From positions 83,732-147,731 of the forward strand of contig JBJOFF010000002.1 of the NCBI GenBank assembly GCA_046048895.1: 64,000 bases of DNA. The letters are read 5' to 3'. This stretch comes from ZLKRG08 sp046048895. GTDB taxonomy: Bacteria > Actinomycetota > Actinomycetes > Nanopelagicales > Nanopelagicaceae. The notes beneath the pieces were generated by a model, which was given only the letters and a program-made list of their open reading frames with translations, did no database searches and was not told the DNA's origin. This document shows positions 25,255-34,729 of this stretch, piece by piece; position 1 is the first letter of the stretch; the number at the start of each line of letters is the position of its first letter. Both the position numbers and the translations under genes were made by a program.

Positions 25255-26451
25255 ATGGCCTATGACGTTAATCGAATTAGAAAAGAATTTCCTTCTTTGG
25301 ATTCAGGTATTGCATTCTTTGATGGACCCGGAGGTTCGCAAGTACCAAGATCTGTTGGTGAGGCAATGGCCAAAGCAATCACCCAGCCAACTTCGAATAG
25401 AAATACGGTAACCATTTCAGAACAGAATGCAGAAGATTGCGTTCAAGCTTATCGAAATGCGGTGGCAGATTTATTAAATTGTGATCCTAAGGGCGTTATC
25501 TATGGCCGCAGTTGGACGCAATTAACTTATGACATGTCGCGTAACTTGGCTAAAAGTTGGGGACCGGGCGATGAGATTATTGTTACTCGCATTGATCACG
25601 ATTCAAATATTCGACCATGGATTCAAGCAGCTGAATCAAAAGGCGCAACTGTTAAGTGGGCGGAATTTGATGTAGAAACTGGCGAACTTCCAGTTGAAGC
25701 AATTTCTTCGCTATTAACGAATAAAACTAAGTTCGTAGCTTGCACGGGTGCTGCAAATACTTTGGGAACACGTCCAGATATTGCAGCAATTGCTAAAGCA
25801 GTACATGCTGTTGGCGCGCTATTTTTAGTAGATGCGGTGCACCTAACACCACATGCGGCGATTGATTTTAAAGCGATTGGTGCTGATTTTATCGGCTTCT
25901 CTTCCTACAAGATATTTGGACCTCACTGCGGAACCATGGTTGCTGATCCTGCGCTCTTAGAAACTATTAAAAACGATAAATTAGCTCCGTCTACTACGGT
26001 AGTTCCAGAGCGATTTGAATTCGGAACGTTGCCGTATGAAATTATGGCTGGCGTTAGCGCTTCCATAGATTTCATTGCCGGAATGGATCACGAAGCGACT
26101 GGAACTCGTAGAGAACGTATCGTTAAATCAATGGCCGCTTTAGAGCAGTACGAGCATCCACTTTTTGAGTATCTGGAAAGAGAGATCAAGGGATTGCCTG
26201 GTGTAACTACTTATGGCCACGCAAAACACCGCACTCCAACGCTCTACTTTAATTTTGCGGGTAAAGATTCAGTTGAAATCTATAAGCACCTTGCAAAGTT
26301 GAAAGTTAATGCACCAGCGCACAATTTCTATGCTTATGAAGCCTCACACAAGTTGGGATTAGGAGATAAAGGTGCGATGAGAGCTGGGCTGGCACCATAT
26401 TCAACAAAAGAAGATATCGATAGGTTGGTTGACGGGCTAAAGAGCTTTTAA
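25255..26451 (+). CDS. Cysteine desulfurase-like aminotransferase class V protein
   Basis: The 398-residue fold-type I PLP protein is closest to the 'cysteine desulfurase family protein' (TIGR01976-like) group rather than true SufS/IscS. AFFDGPGGSQVP opens the protein, DAVHLTPH carries the PLP-pyridine Asp, and GFSSYKIFGPHCG carries the Schiff-base Lys. The mobile catalytic Cys loop of SufS is not evident, so desulfurase activity is doubtful. Its role is unknown. The 3' end overlaps pntB by 15 bases. Confidence 0.82.
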   Translation: MAYDVNRIRKEFPSLDSGIAFFDGPGGSQVPRSVGEAMAKAITQPTSNRNTVTISEQNAEDCVQAYRNAVADLLNCDPKGVIYGRSWTQLTYDMSRNLAKSWGPGDEIIVTRIDHDSNIRPWIQAAESKGATVKWAEFDVETGELPVEAISSLLTNKTKFVACTGAANTLGTRPDIAAIAKAVHAVGALFLVDAVHLTPHAAIDFKAIGADFIGFSSYKIFGPHCGTMVADPALLETIKNDKLAPSTTVVPERFEFGTLPYEIMAGVSASIDFIAGMDHEATGTRRERIVKSMAALEQYEHPLFEYLEREIKGLPGVTTYGHAKHRTPTLYFNFAGKDSVEIYKHLAKLKVNAPAHNFYAYEASHKLGLGDKGAMRAGLAPYSTKEDIDRLVDGLKSF

Positions 26452-27822
26452 CGCGCTAACAACTTTAGATAGTGATGCTTTAGCATCACCAAAGAGCAAA
26501 GTTGTTTTTGGATCGTAAAGCAATTCATTTTCAATTCCGGCAAAACCTGGTCGCATTGAACGTTTTAAGAAGATGATGTTTGCAGCTTGATCAACATCCA
26601 AGATTGGCATGCCATAGATTGGTGCGCCTGGAGTAGTTTTAGCTGCAGGATTTACCACGTCATTAGCACCAACGACTAACGCCACATCAGTCTGACCGAA
26701 TGTTGGATTAACATCTTCCATTTCCACTAATTGCTCGTAAGGAACATTGGCTTCTGCAAGTAGCACGTTCATATGACCTGGCATGCGACCCGCAACTGGA
26801 TGAATACCGTAGGCAACGTCGATTCCTTTGGCGGTCAACAAATCTGCCATTTCGCGAATTGTGTGTTGAGCCTGCGCAACTGCTAAGCCATAACCAGGAA
26901 CGATTACTACTCGACGTGCATAATTAAGCAAAATTGCTACGTCATCTGGTGAACCACTTCTAACTGGGCGTGATTCTTGTTCGCCACTTCCAGCAACTGC
27001 TTTAGCAGTGAAAGCGCCAAAGAGAGTTCCCATAACAGAGCGACCCATCGCTACTGCCATTAATCGAGTCAAGATAGTTCCAGATGCGCCAACCAAGGTT
27101 CCAGCCACAATCAACAAGATATTCTCTAGTACATATCCGCTTGCAGCCACAGTTAAACCGGTAAAAGCATTTAAAAGCGAGATCACAATAGGCACATCCG
27201 CGCCGCCCACTGGTAGCACAAATAACACGCCAAAAATCAAGGAAAGCAGAGCAAGGAGTTCAAGCAAGCCATTACCGCCTTGAACGATTACTAATCCAGC
27301 GTTTACAAAAATGCCAATTAATGTTGCAGCAATAACAAATCTGCCGCCAGGGAAAACCACTGGGCGAGTAGTCATTAGCTCTTGCAACTTTAGGAAAGTG
27401 ACAATTGAACCGCTAAAGGAGATGCAACCTACGACTACCGTGAAAACCGTAGCGATAACAGCCAGTGTCGATGCGGAATCACCAAGATTTAAATATTCAA
27501 CAATGGCAACTAGTGCTGCCGCGCCGCCACCAACGCCATTAAATAACGCAACCATTTGTGGCATCTGAGTCATTTGAACCATACGCGCAGCAGGTACTCC
27601 AAATGCCACGCCAATTAGCAATGCACCAAGTATCCAAGGAAGATTCTTTAGCGAACCTTCGTCGCTCTTGTAAAAGAAGACTACAAATGTTGCGACACCC
27701 GCACCAATCGCGCCAATTACATTTCCGCGTCGTGCACTCTTTGGAGACGAAAGACCTTTAAGTGCGAGAATAAAAGCTACTGCCGATAACAGGCCAAGTA
27801 AGTCATAGAGGTTTCGGTTCAT
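26437..27822 (-). CDS. pntB: NAD(P) transhydrogenase beta subunit
   Basis: The 461-residue protein has about eight to nine N-terminal transmembrane helices (1-270) and a C-terminal NADP(H)-binding domain III. The motifs VVIVPGYGLAVAQAQHTIRE and GYGIHPVAGRMPGHMNVLLAEA are diagnostic. With PntAA and PntAB it couples proton import to hydride transfer from NADH to NADP+. It starts one base after the PntAB stop overlap, last gene of a three-gene operon. It may supply NADPH for a light-exposed oligotroph. Confidence 0.96.
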   Translation of the reverse strand: MNRNLYDLLGLLSAVAFILALKGLSSPKSARRGNVIGAIGAGVATFVVFFYKSDEGSLKNLPWILGALLIGVAFGVPAARMVQMTQMPQMVALFNGVGGGAAALVAIVEYLNLGDSASTLAVIATVFTVVVGCISFSGSIVTFLKLQELMTTRPVVFPGGRFVIAATLIGIFVNAGLVIVQGGNGLLELLALLSLIFGVLFVLPVGGADVPIVISLLNAFTGLTVAASGYVLENILLIVAGTLVGASGTILTRLMAVAMGRSVMGTLFGAFTAKAVAGSGEQESRPVRSGSPDDVAILLNYARRVVIVPGYGLAVAQAQHTIREMADLLTAKGIDVAYGIHPVAGRMPGHMNVLLAEANVPYEQLVEMEDVNPTFGQTDVALVVGANDVVNPAAKTTPGAPIYGMPILDVDQAANIIFLKRSMRPGFAGIENELLYDPKTTLLFGDAKASLSKVVSALKAL

Positions 27823-28103
27823 TACTTCTTACCTTTGAACATTTCTAGCATGCGATCTGTTACCACAAAGCCGCCCACCATATTTATAGTGGCCAGTACC
27901 ACCGCAATTAATCCGAGGATAAGTTCTAGACCACCTTCAGCATGGCCAGCAACCAAGATAGCGCCAACCAAGATGATTCCGTGAATTGCATTTGCACCTG
28001 ACATCAAAGGCGTATGCAATGTAGTTGATACTTTAGAAACCACCTCAAAACCAACGAAAACCGCCAATGTAAAGATGGCTAATAGCGCTAAGCCATTGCT
28101 CAT
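27822..28103 (-). CDS. pntAB: NAD(P) transhydrogenase alpha subunit, membrane part
   Basis: The 93-residue protein has three transmembrane helices and corresponds to the C-terminal membrane part of E. coli PntA. ALLAIFTLAVFVGFEVVSKV and HTPLMSGANAIHGIILVGA are typical. It is a separate gene, as in Rhodospirillum and many Actinobacteria. It overlaps pntAA (by 4 bases) and pntB (by 1 base). Confidence 0.94.
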   Translation of the reverse strand: MSNGLALLAIFTLAVFVGFEVVSKVSTTLHTPLMSGANAIHGIILVGAILVAGHAEGGLELILGLIAVVLATINMVGGFVVTDRMLEMFKGKK

Positions 28104-29215
28104 GAATTTCTCCTTACGCCGTTATGAGTTAGCGCCGAAGCGTTAACAATTTCATCTTCAAAATCAATGTTTAATGCCACATTTTCGCCCTCTTTTGCTG
28201 GCGAGGTAATTAGCGTCAATAGATTTAATAGATTACGTGAATAGAGGCTAGATGCGTGAAAAGGTAGTGAGCTAGGTACATCCTTACCGCCCCAAATAAT
28301 CACACCACCTTTAGTCGTAACAATCTCTCCGGCGACAGATCCTTCAACGTTGCCGCCAGTTTCTGCAGCTAAATCAACAATCACTGAACCTGGAGCCATT
28401 GCATCAACCATGCTCTTCGTCATCAAACGTGGCGCAGTTCTTCCAGGAACTGCTGCGGTAGTAATTACGACATTAGATTTTGCAATATATGGTGTAAGTA
28501 AATCCTGTTGTTGTTTTGCACGCTCTTCGGTCATCTCTCTTGCATAACCACCAGCGCCAGCTAGCGATTCAAGATTTAAATCGATAAATGCCGCACCCAT
28601 AGATTTGACTTCATCGGCTGAAGAGGGCCTAACGTCATAGGCACTAACTACTGCGCCTAAGCGTCTTGCGGTTGCAATTGCTTGCAATCCCGCGACTCCC
28701 GCACCAAGCACTAGAACTTGTGCAGGAGTTACAGTTCCCGCCGCTGTCATCAGCAAGGGAAAGAATCTTGGACTTAGTTCCGCGCCTATCAATGCGGCTT
28801 TGTAACCAGCACATAGCGCTTGCGATGTTAGGGCATCCATAGATTGTGCACGTGAAATGCGAGGTACTAGCTCCATTGAAAAAGAGGTCGCACCTGCTTT
28901 TGCCAGAGCATCAATATTCTCAATGGATGTAGTCGGGGATAGGAAAGATATGGTAACTGCACCAGTTTTAAGTGCGGCTGTTTGGGCCGGCGTGAGAGGT
29001 TGAACTGAAAGGATTACATCTGCATCTTTCAATACCTCGTTCGCAATTTTCGCTCCGGCAGCTTCGTAGTCATTATCAGTAGCTTGAGCATAAATTCCAG
29101 CTCCGCTTTCAATAATTACTTCATAACCAAGCTTGGTGAATTTACTAATTACATCTGGAACGAGCGCCACGCGCTTCTCGCCAGCCTTGATTTCTTTCGG
29201 GACTGCTACACGCAT
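28100..29215 (-). CDS. pntAA: NAD(P) transhydrogenase alpha subunit, NAD(H)-binding part
   Basis: The 371-residue soluble domain I starts MRVAVPKEIKAGEKRVALVP, the alanine dehydrogenase/PntA signature. The Rossmann motif VLGAGVAGLQAIATARRLGA and the mobile-loop region EMTEERAKQQQDLL are present. It binds NAD(H) on the cytoplasmic face. It is the first gene of the pnt operon; argF lies upstream in the same direction after 32 bases. Confidence 0.95.
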   Translation of the reverse strand: MRVAVPKEIKAGEKRVALVPDVISKFTKLGYEVIIESGAGIYAQATDNDYEAAGAKIANEVLKDADVILSVQPLTPAQTAALKTGAVTISFLSPTTSIENIDALAKAGATSFSMELVPRISRAQSMDALTSQALCAGYKAALIGAELSPRFFPLLMTAAGTVTPAQVLVLGAGVAGLQAIATARRLGAVVSAYDVRPSSADEVKSMGAAFIDLNLESLAGAGGYAREMTEERAKQQQDLLTPYIAKSNVVITTAAVPGRTAPRLMTKSMVDAMAPGSVIVDLAAETGGNVEGSVAGEIVTTKGGVIIWGGKDVPSSLPFHASSLYSRNLLNLLTLITSPAKEGENVALNIDFEDEIVNASALTHNGVRRNS

Positions 29216-29247
29216 GTAGCAAATGTACTCAACACAAGGGTTGGATA

Positions 29248-30189
29248 CTAGATACGACCCTTTAACTCTCCACGTGTTAAGTGGTAGAGCAGCGCTTGAA
29301 TGGTGGTGCGACGATGAAAAGCTTCGCGCCAGATTACAGATTTTGCGCCATCAATCACTTTTGCTTCGACCTCTTCACCGCGATGTGCAGGTAAACAATG
29401 CATAAAGATTGAATCTTTTGCAGTTTGTGACATTAGAAACTCGGTAACTGCAAAAGGCGCTAGCACTTTCATCTTTTCATTTCTTTCAGATTCAGGATCA
29501 CCCATAGACATCCAAACATCGGTGTAAACAACTGATGCATCTTTGGCGGCAACATTGGGATCGTTTGTTAATTCGATTGATCCACCTGACTCTTTTGCAA
29601 TTTCTCTTGCCTTTGAAACTACCGCAGAATCTGGTGCCCATTTTCCTTCAGGAGTAGCGGCGACTACATGCGCACCCATGATGGCGCCCATGATTAACCA
29701 AGCATGCGTCATATTGTTGCCATCACCAAAATATGAAAATTTTCGACCAGAAATATCTTTTCCAAATACTTCTCGAATTGTTACCCAGTCTGCCAGCAAT
29801 TGAGTTGGGTGATCATCGTCGGTCAAAGCATTAATCACGGGAATTGAAGAATTTGCGCCAAGTTCGTCTACATCGGATTGCTTATAGGTACGAATAATAA
29901 AGGCATCGCAGAATCCGGAGATGATCTTTGCAGTATCAGCAATAGTTTCGCCGCGACCTAGTTGCAGCTCATCGCCACGAATAAAAATCGGAGTTCCGCC
30001 TAAATGTGCAGTTGCAGTCTCGGATGCCAGGCGGGTGCGGGTCGAAGGTTTGGTCATATAAATAGCCACAGTTTTATTACGCAAATGCTCGGCAGCCGAA
30101 AGTGGCGAATTTGCAAATTTGGCAGAGGTCTCTAGTAACAATTCGACATCATCACGTGACAAATCTGCGGTGCGTAGTAAGTCCTTCAT
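29248..30189 (-). CDS. argF: Ornithine carbamoyltransferase
   Basis: The 313-residue enzyme makes citrulline from ornithine and carbamoyl phosphate. The carbamoyl-phosphate loop PSTRTR (about 49-54), the MTHAWLIMGA region and the HCLP motif (FMHCLPAHRGEEV) identify OTC rather than aspartate carbamoyltransferase. It stands alone without other arg genes. A TAGAAT element sits 6-12 bases before the ATG and suggests a leaderless transcript. Confidence 0.95.
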   Translation of the reverse strand: MKDLLRTADLSRDDVELLLETSAKFANSPLSAAEHLRNKTVAIYMTKPSTRTRLASETATAHLGGTPIFIRGDELQLGRGETIADTAKIISGFCDAFIIRTYKQSDVDELGANSSIPVINALTDDDHPTQLLADWVTIREVFGKDISGRKFSYFGDGNNMTHAWLIMGAIMGAHVVAATPEGKWAPDSAVVSKAREIAKESGGSIELTNDPNVAAKDASVVYTDVWMSMGDPESERNEKMKVLAPFAVTEFLMSQTAKDSIFMHCLPAHRGEEVEAKVIDGAKSVIWREAFHRRTTIQALLYHLTRGELKGRI

Positions 30190-30224
30190 CTGATAATTCT
30201 ACCTGTAAAAGTAAACTCCCACTT

Positions 30225-31949
30225 ATGTTAAAGAGAGCCCGGGTAATCGCTTCGTTAGCTGCAATAGCGCTGCTTACGACAACCCCAGCTTTTGCCGAAA
30301 ATGCGCAACCACGAAAAATATATAGTGGCTGGATTCCTTACTATGCGATGAAAACATCTCTGCCAGCAGCCCTCAATAACAGCGATTTAATTAAAGAGGT
30401 AATGCCGTTTTGGTACACCTTCAAATTAACTGGCGGAAAGCCAACGGTAACGGATCTGTATTCTCCAGCAAATCCGAGTGTTCCGATTACAACACCAATC
30501 ACTACCATGAAGAACGCTGGATTTACGATTATCCCTACTATCACTGATGGCATGGAAAAATTAGTGCTATCAAATCTACTCTCATCGGAAAGCGGTCGAA
30601 CCGCAGCAGTTAAAGCCATAACCGAGAAAGTATTGGCAAATAATTTCGATGGGATAGATTTAGATTTTGAGGGATTCGCGTTTGTAGATGGAAATACAAG
30701 TTGGGATAAAACCAAACCAAATTGGATAGCCTTTGTGAAAGCATTAAGCGCTTCACTTCATGCAAATGGGAAATTGCTATCAATAACCACGCCATATTTA
30801 TTAGATCCAGCAAGTGGTAAAAAAGGATATTACGTTTACGCATGGGCGGATATTGCTCCGGTAATTGATCGCTTAAGAATCATGACTTACGACTATTCAG
30901 TCGCAAAGCCAGGACCAATCGGACCAATATCTTGGATCGAAAGTACTCTTAAATATGCAATTTCAATCATGCCGGCATCAAAAGTTTACGTGGGATTAGC
31001 AGGTTACGGTCGCGATTGGGTTACGAAGGTAGAAGGTGTTTGCCCTGCAGATGTTTCAAAAACAGTCGTAGCTGGAGCGAAGGCTGCAACATTCATCATG
31101 AGTAATGCTGCCAATTTAGCTGCAGGTTACGGCGCCGCAATTACTTACAATGAGACTTTTCAAGAAGCAACTTTTACGTACAGGAAAACTTATAACGGTA
31201 ATACCGCTACTGGTCTATCTACAAGTTGTACCGCAACCAGAGTAGCTTGGTATCAAGATGCTAGAGCTTTTGAAGCACGTACTAATTTGGTTTCAAAGTA
31301 CCGCCTGGGCGGAGTAGTGGCATGGACAATCGGATTTGAGGACGCGCAAGCAATGACTAATGTCAGAAATGTTGCAGTATCTATTGCACCGGACAAAGTC
31401 ATCTCCAGTATCTCGAGTGATTTGAGTGAATTTGTTTATGGACAGCCGATTAATCTAAGCGGCATCTTTACTCTGCCTGACAAGCAACCAATTGCTTCGC
31501 TACCGATAAAAGTTGAAGTAAAGAGCGCTTTAGATATCAATTGGCGAGAAATTGCTACCCTGACAACAGGCATAGATGGAAAAGTGACTTTGCCGATTTA
31601 CTTAGGTGTAAATCAAAATGTGCGTTTTAGAAGCGAAGCCACTTGGGAACGTACCGAAGGAATATCAAACGAACAAACTATAAAAGTAAAGCCACAAATA
31701 AAAATTTCTGCTCCCACCAGTGTGATTTCCGGTAGCAAAATTTTGATTAATGGTTTGATTAATCCAGGCAGGGATCTACCCGTGATACTTGAGAAATTTG
31801 ATGGAAAGTGGAGTCAGGTGGCAACCACAATCACTGATGCCAATGGAAATTACTCCTTTAGTTACGTAGCTAATAACGGGCCATTTTTGAAATTACGCGT
31901 AAGTGCAGCAGGCGCTCAATCAGCAGCAGTGACTGTAGTAGTTCGTTAA
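30225..31949 (+). CDS. Secreted GH18-family glycoside hydrolase with C-terminal Ig-like domains
   Basis: I start at the ATG 30225 (MLKRARVIASLAAIALLTTTPAFA, a clear signal peptide) and not at the longer frame that runs into argF. The product has 574 residues. A GH18 barrel spans about 30-385, with the catalytic DGIDLDFE (142-149, Glu149 the acid) and the late YKLG-like strand RLGGVVAWTIGFED. It looks like the YaaH/SleL type acting on chitin or peptidoglycan. Two beta-sandwich domains fill 395-574, with the second (NGLINPGRDLPVILEKF) resembling cell-surface repeat domains. Confidence 0.85.
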   Translation: MLKRARVIASLAAIALLTTTPAFAENAQPRKIYSGWIPYYAMKTSLPAALNNSDLIKEVMPFWYTFKLTGGKPTVTDLYSPANPSVPITTPITTMKNAGFTIIPTITDGMEKLVLSNLLSSESGRTAAVKAITEKVLANNFDGIDLDFEGFAFVDGNTSWDKTKPNWIAFVKALSASLHANGKLLSITTPYLLDPASGKKGYYVYAWADIAPVIDRLRIMTYDYSVAKPGPIGPISWIESTLKYAISIMPASKVYVGLAGYGRDWVTKVEGVCPADVSKTVVAGAKAATFIMSNAANLAAGYGAAITYNETFQEATFTYRKTYNGNTATGLSTSCTATRVAWYQDARAFEARTNLVSKYRLGGVVAWTIGFEDAQAMTNVRNVAVSIAPDKVISSISSDLSEFVYGQPINLSGIFTLPDKQPIASLPIKVEVKSALDINWREIATLTTGIDGKVTLPIYLGVNQNVRFRSEATWERTEGISNEQTIKVKPQIKISAPTSVISGSKILINGLINPGRDLPVILEKFDGKWSQVATTITDANGNYSFSYVANNGPFLKLRVSAAGAQSAAVTVVVR

Positions 31950-31970
31950 ATAAATTAGTTAAAATTAGCT

Positions 31971-32261
31971 ATGGTCAAAATCAATACGCAATTAGACGAA
32001 GAGCTAAAGGCAATCTTTAGCAATGACCGTCTTTGGGTCTGCGTAGTTTGGGATGATCCAGTTAATTTAATGTCATATGTGACCTATGTATTTATGGAGT
32101 TATTTGGCTACACCAAGGAACATGCCACCGAACTAATGCTCAAAGTACACAATGATGGCAAAGCAGTGGTTTCTAATGGGTCACGAGAAGAGATGGAACG
32201 CGACGTTCAGAGACTTCATGAATATGGATTATGGGCGACTATTTCTAAAGAAGAACTTTGA
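31971..32261 (+). CDS. clpS: ClpS, Clp protease adaptor
   Basis: The 96-residue protein delivers N-degron substrates to ClpAP/ClpCP. The core WVVVWDDPVNLMSYVTYVF-like segment (here CVVWDDPVNLMSYVTYVF) and MLKVHNDGKAVVSNGSREE with the conserved HNxGxA pattern are present. It overlaps the DUF2017 gene by one base (TGATG), the standard actinobacterial pair. Confidence 0.95.
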   Translation: MVKINTQLDEELKAIFSNDRLWVCVVWDDPVNLMSYVTYVFMELFGYTKEHATELMLKVHNDGKAVVSNGSREEMERDVQRLHEYGLWATISKEEL

Positions 32262-32830
32262 TGAATCGCGAACCTACCGGTTTTAAACGCCACGGCGAGA
32301 ATGAATATCAAGCTAAATTCTCTGATTCTGAGCGTGAAGTTTTGATTAATTTAAGCGAACAAATCATTGAATTACTCTCAGAAAGAGTGGATCATTCACA
32401 GAACGATCCACTTGCTGCCATGGTCGGAATTACCGTGCATGATTCACCGCCAGAGGATGAAGTTTTACTCCGTCTATTACCAAATGCATATGCAGATGAA
32501 GAAGCAGCATCTGAATTTAGAAGATATACCGAATCAACTTTGCGTGATAAGAAGCGAGCACATTCAATGGCAATCAGAAGTAATTTAATAAATGCTGGCT
32601 CAGATCCAATTGATTTAGACCATGAAGGAGCAAATGCTTGGTTAGGTGGCTTAAACGATATTCGTTTGGCACTTGGAGTTAGATTAAAAATTGAGGATTC
32701 TCAACAGGAAAATTTAGAGTTATTAAAACCAGATGATCCATTAAGAGCTGTTTATGCGGTGTATACATGGTTAGGTTGGCTGCAGGAGAGTCTGATTCAA
32801 GCGTTAATGGATGATGTCAACGAACGCTAA
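32261..32830 (+). CDS. DUF2017 family protein
   Basis: The protein has 189 residues from the ATG at 32261; a TTG just before it is less likely. It is soluble and largely helical. DPLAAMVGI and NAYADEEAASEFRRYTE are typical of the actinobacterial DUF2017 proteins always found behind clpS. A link to Clp-dependent proteolysis is suggested only by that context. prfB follows after 9 bases. Confidence 0.86.
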   Translation: MNREPTGFKRHGENEYQAKFSDSEREVLINLSEQIIELLSERVDHSQNDPLAAMVGITVHDSPPEDEVLLRLLPNAYADEEAASEFRRYTESTLRDKKRAHSMAIRSNLINAGSDPIDLDHEGANAWLGGLNDIRLALGVRLKIEDSQQENLELLKPDDPLRAVYAVYTWLGWLQESLIQALMDDVNER

Positions 32831-32839
32831 ACTAGCGGT

Positions 32840-33940
32840 ATGGCTGAACGAGATTACAACGGTGAGATTGCTGCGCTTAGCCAAACGCTCTCCGGAATCG
32901 AACAAGTACTTGATCTGCCAAAGTTAAAGATTGACGCTACAAATCTTGAAGCAGAAGCTGGCGCACCGGATCTCTGGAACGACACTGAAAATGCCCAGCG
33001 AGTAACTTCTAAATTAAGTCACACGCAATCGCAAATTAATAGGCTAGTGACGCTTAGACGAAGAATCGAGGATGTTCCAGTTCTGCTCGAACTTGCAGCA
33101 GAAGCTGGCGACAAGAGTGCATATGCAGAGGCGGATAAAGAACTCGATGCAATTACGAAGATTCTTAGTGAATTAGAAGTTCAAACTCTACTTTCAGGCG
33201 AATATGATGAAAGAGATGCCCTGGTAACAATTAGATCTGAAGCCGGAGGCGTGGAAGCTTGTGATTGGGCCGAGATGATTAGTCGTATGTATTTACGATA
33301 CTGCGAGCGACATAGTTTTAAAGTTGATGTCTTGGAAACTTCTTACGGCGAAGAGGCGGGAATTAAATCCACCACTTTTAGAGTTAGCGCGCCATATGCC
33401 TATGGCACTTTATCTGTCGAACAGGGAACACATCGCTTAGTTCGAATCTCGCCATTTGATTCTCAAAGTCGACGCCACACATCTTTTTGTGGAGTTGAAG
33501 TAGTTCCAGTTGTAGATCAAAGCGATCATATTGAAATAGATGAGAAAGAAATTCGAGTAGATGTTTATCGTTCTTCTGGTCCAGGAGGACAAGGCGTGAA
33601 CACCACAGATTCGGCAGTGCGCATCACTCATATACCAACTGGAATTGTGGTTTCATGTCAGAACGAACGTTCTCAAATTCAAAATAAAGCAACTGCGATG
33701 GCAGTTCTACAATCGAAATTACTCGAGCGTAGACGCCAAGAGGAGCAAGCAAAGATTGATGCGCTTAAAGGAAGTAACTCTGGATCATGGGGTAATCAGA
33801 TGCGCTCTTACGTATTGCACCCTTATCAAATGGTGAAAGATTTACGTACCGACCATGAGACGGGAAATACGCAGGCAGTTCTAAATGGTGAGATTGATGA
33901 TTTCATCGAATCTGGAATTCGTTGGCGCCGTACTGCGTAA
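32840..33940 (+). CDS. prfB: Peptide chain release factor 2
   Basis: The 366-residue protein recognises UGA/UAA stops. The tripeptide SPF (204-206) and the GGQ motif (249-251, GPGGQGVNTTD) define RF2. The frame is continuous: the programmed +1 frameshift with an internal UGA seen in many bacteria is absent, so no autoregulation by that route. ftsE follows after 95 bases, a conserved actinobacterial order. Confidence 0.97.
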   Translation: MAERDYNGEIAALSQTLSGIEQVLDLPKLKIDATNLEAEAGAPDLWNDTENAQRVTSKLSHTQSQINRLVTLRRRIEDVPVLLELAAEAGDKSAYAEADKELDAITKILSELEVQTLLSGEYDERDALVTIRSEAGGVEACDWAEMISRMYLRYCERHSFKVDVLETSYGEEAGIKSTTFRVSAPYAYGTLSVEQGTHRLVRISPFDSQSRRHTSFCGVEVVPVVDQSDHIEIDEKEIRVDVYRSSGPGGQGVNTTDSAVRITHIPTGIVVSCQNERSQIQNKATAMAVLQSKLLERRRQEEQAKIDALKGSNSGSWGNQMRSYVLHPYQMVKDLRTDHETGNTQAVLNGEIDDFIESGIRWRRTA

Positions 33941-34035
33941 TAAATCACCTTTAATCTAATTTGAGCGTGAGAAATAACTGAGAAATCAGCCAAATAGCCA
34001 GAATTTTCCATTTAGTTACCTAAACTTGCCCCGTT

Positions 34036-34725
34036 ATGATCCGATTTGAAAACGTCAGCAAGATTTATCCAGGTACCGATCGTCCGGCGCTTGAGAATGT
34101 AAATCTTGAAATTGAAAAAGGCGAATTCGTCTTCCTCGTTGGACTTTCCGGTTCTGGTAAGTCAACTTTTCTGCGATTAGTACTTCGCGAAGAGCGTCCT
34201 ACTACCGGGACCATTCACGTGGCAGGGAAAGATTTAAATTCTCTCTCAAACCATAAGGTGCCAGAGCTACGTCGCCAAGTTGGCACGGTCTTTCAAGACT
34301 TTAGATTACTTCCAAATAAGACCATTACCGAGAATGTTGCTTTTGCTTTGCACGTACTTGGACATTCACAGAAAGAAATCAATCGAGAAGTTCCAGAAGT
34401 ACTCGAACTGGTAGGACTCGAGGACAAAGGCGACCGCAAACCCTCTGAGATTTCTGGAGGCGAGCAACAACGTGTAGCTATTGCGCGCGCCTATGTAACC
34501 AAACCACCTATTTTGATTGCCGATGAGCCAACCGGAAATTTGGACCCTGCCACCTCTATCGGAATTATGAAATTACTCGATCGAATCAATCGAGAAGGCA
34601 CAACTGTTTTAATGGCTACACATGACTCTGGAATCGTTGATCAGATGCGTAAGCGTGTAATTGAATTGGACCGCGGGCATGTAGTTAGAGATCAAGTTCG
34701 TGGCGTTTATGGATATACGGGGTAA
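34036..34725 (+). CDS. ftsE: Cell division ATP-binding protein FtsE
   Basis: The 229-residue ABC ATPase has Walker A GLSGSGKST (36-44), signature ISGGEQQRVAIARA (139-152) and Walker B ILIADEP (159-165). With FtsX it controls peptidoglycan hydrolases at the septum. Four bases separate it from ftsX. Confidence 0.96.
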   Translation: MIRFENVSKIYPGTDRPALENVNLEIEKGEFVFLVGLSGSGKSTFLRLVLREERPTTGTIHVAGKDLNSLSNHKVPELRRQVGTVFQDFRLLPNKTITENVAFALHVLGHSQKEINREVPEVLELVGLEDKGDRKPSEISGGEQQRVAIARAYVTKPPILIADEPTGNLDPATSIGIMKLLDRINREGTTVLMATHDSGIVDQMRKRVIELDRGHVVRDQVRGVYGYTG

Positions 34726-34729
34726 TTAG

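Noticed and set aside
32840..33940. Programmed +1 frameshift in prfB
   Set aside because: The coding frame is continuous from the ATG through GGQ with no internal UGA at the usual position.
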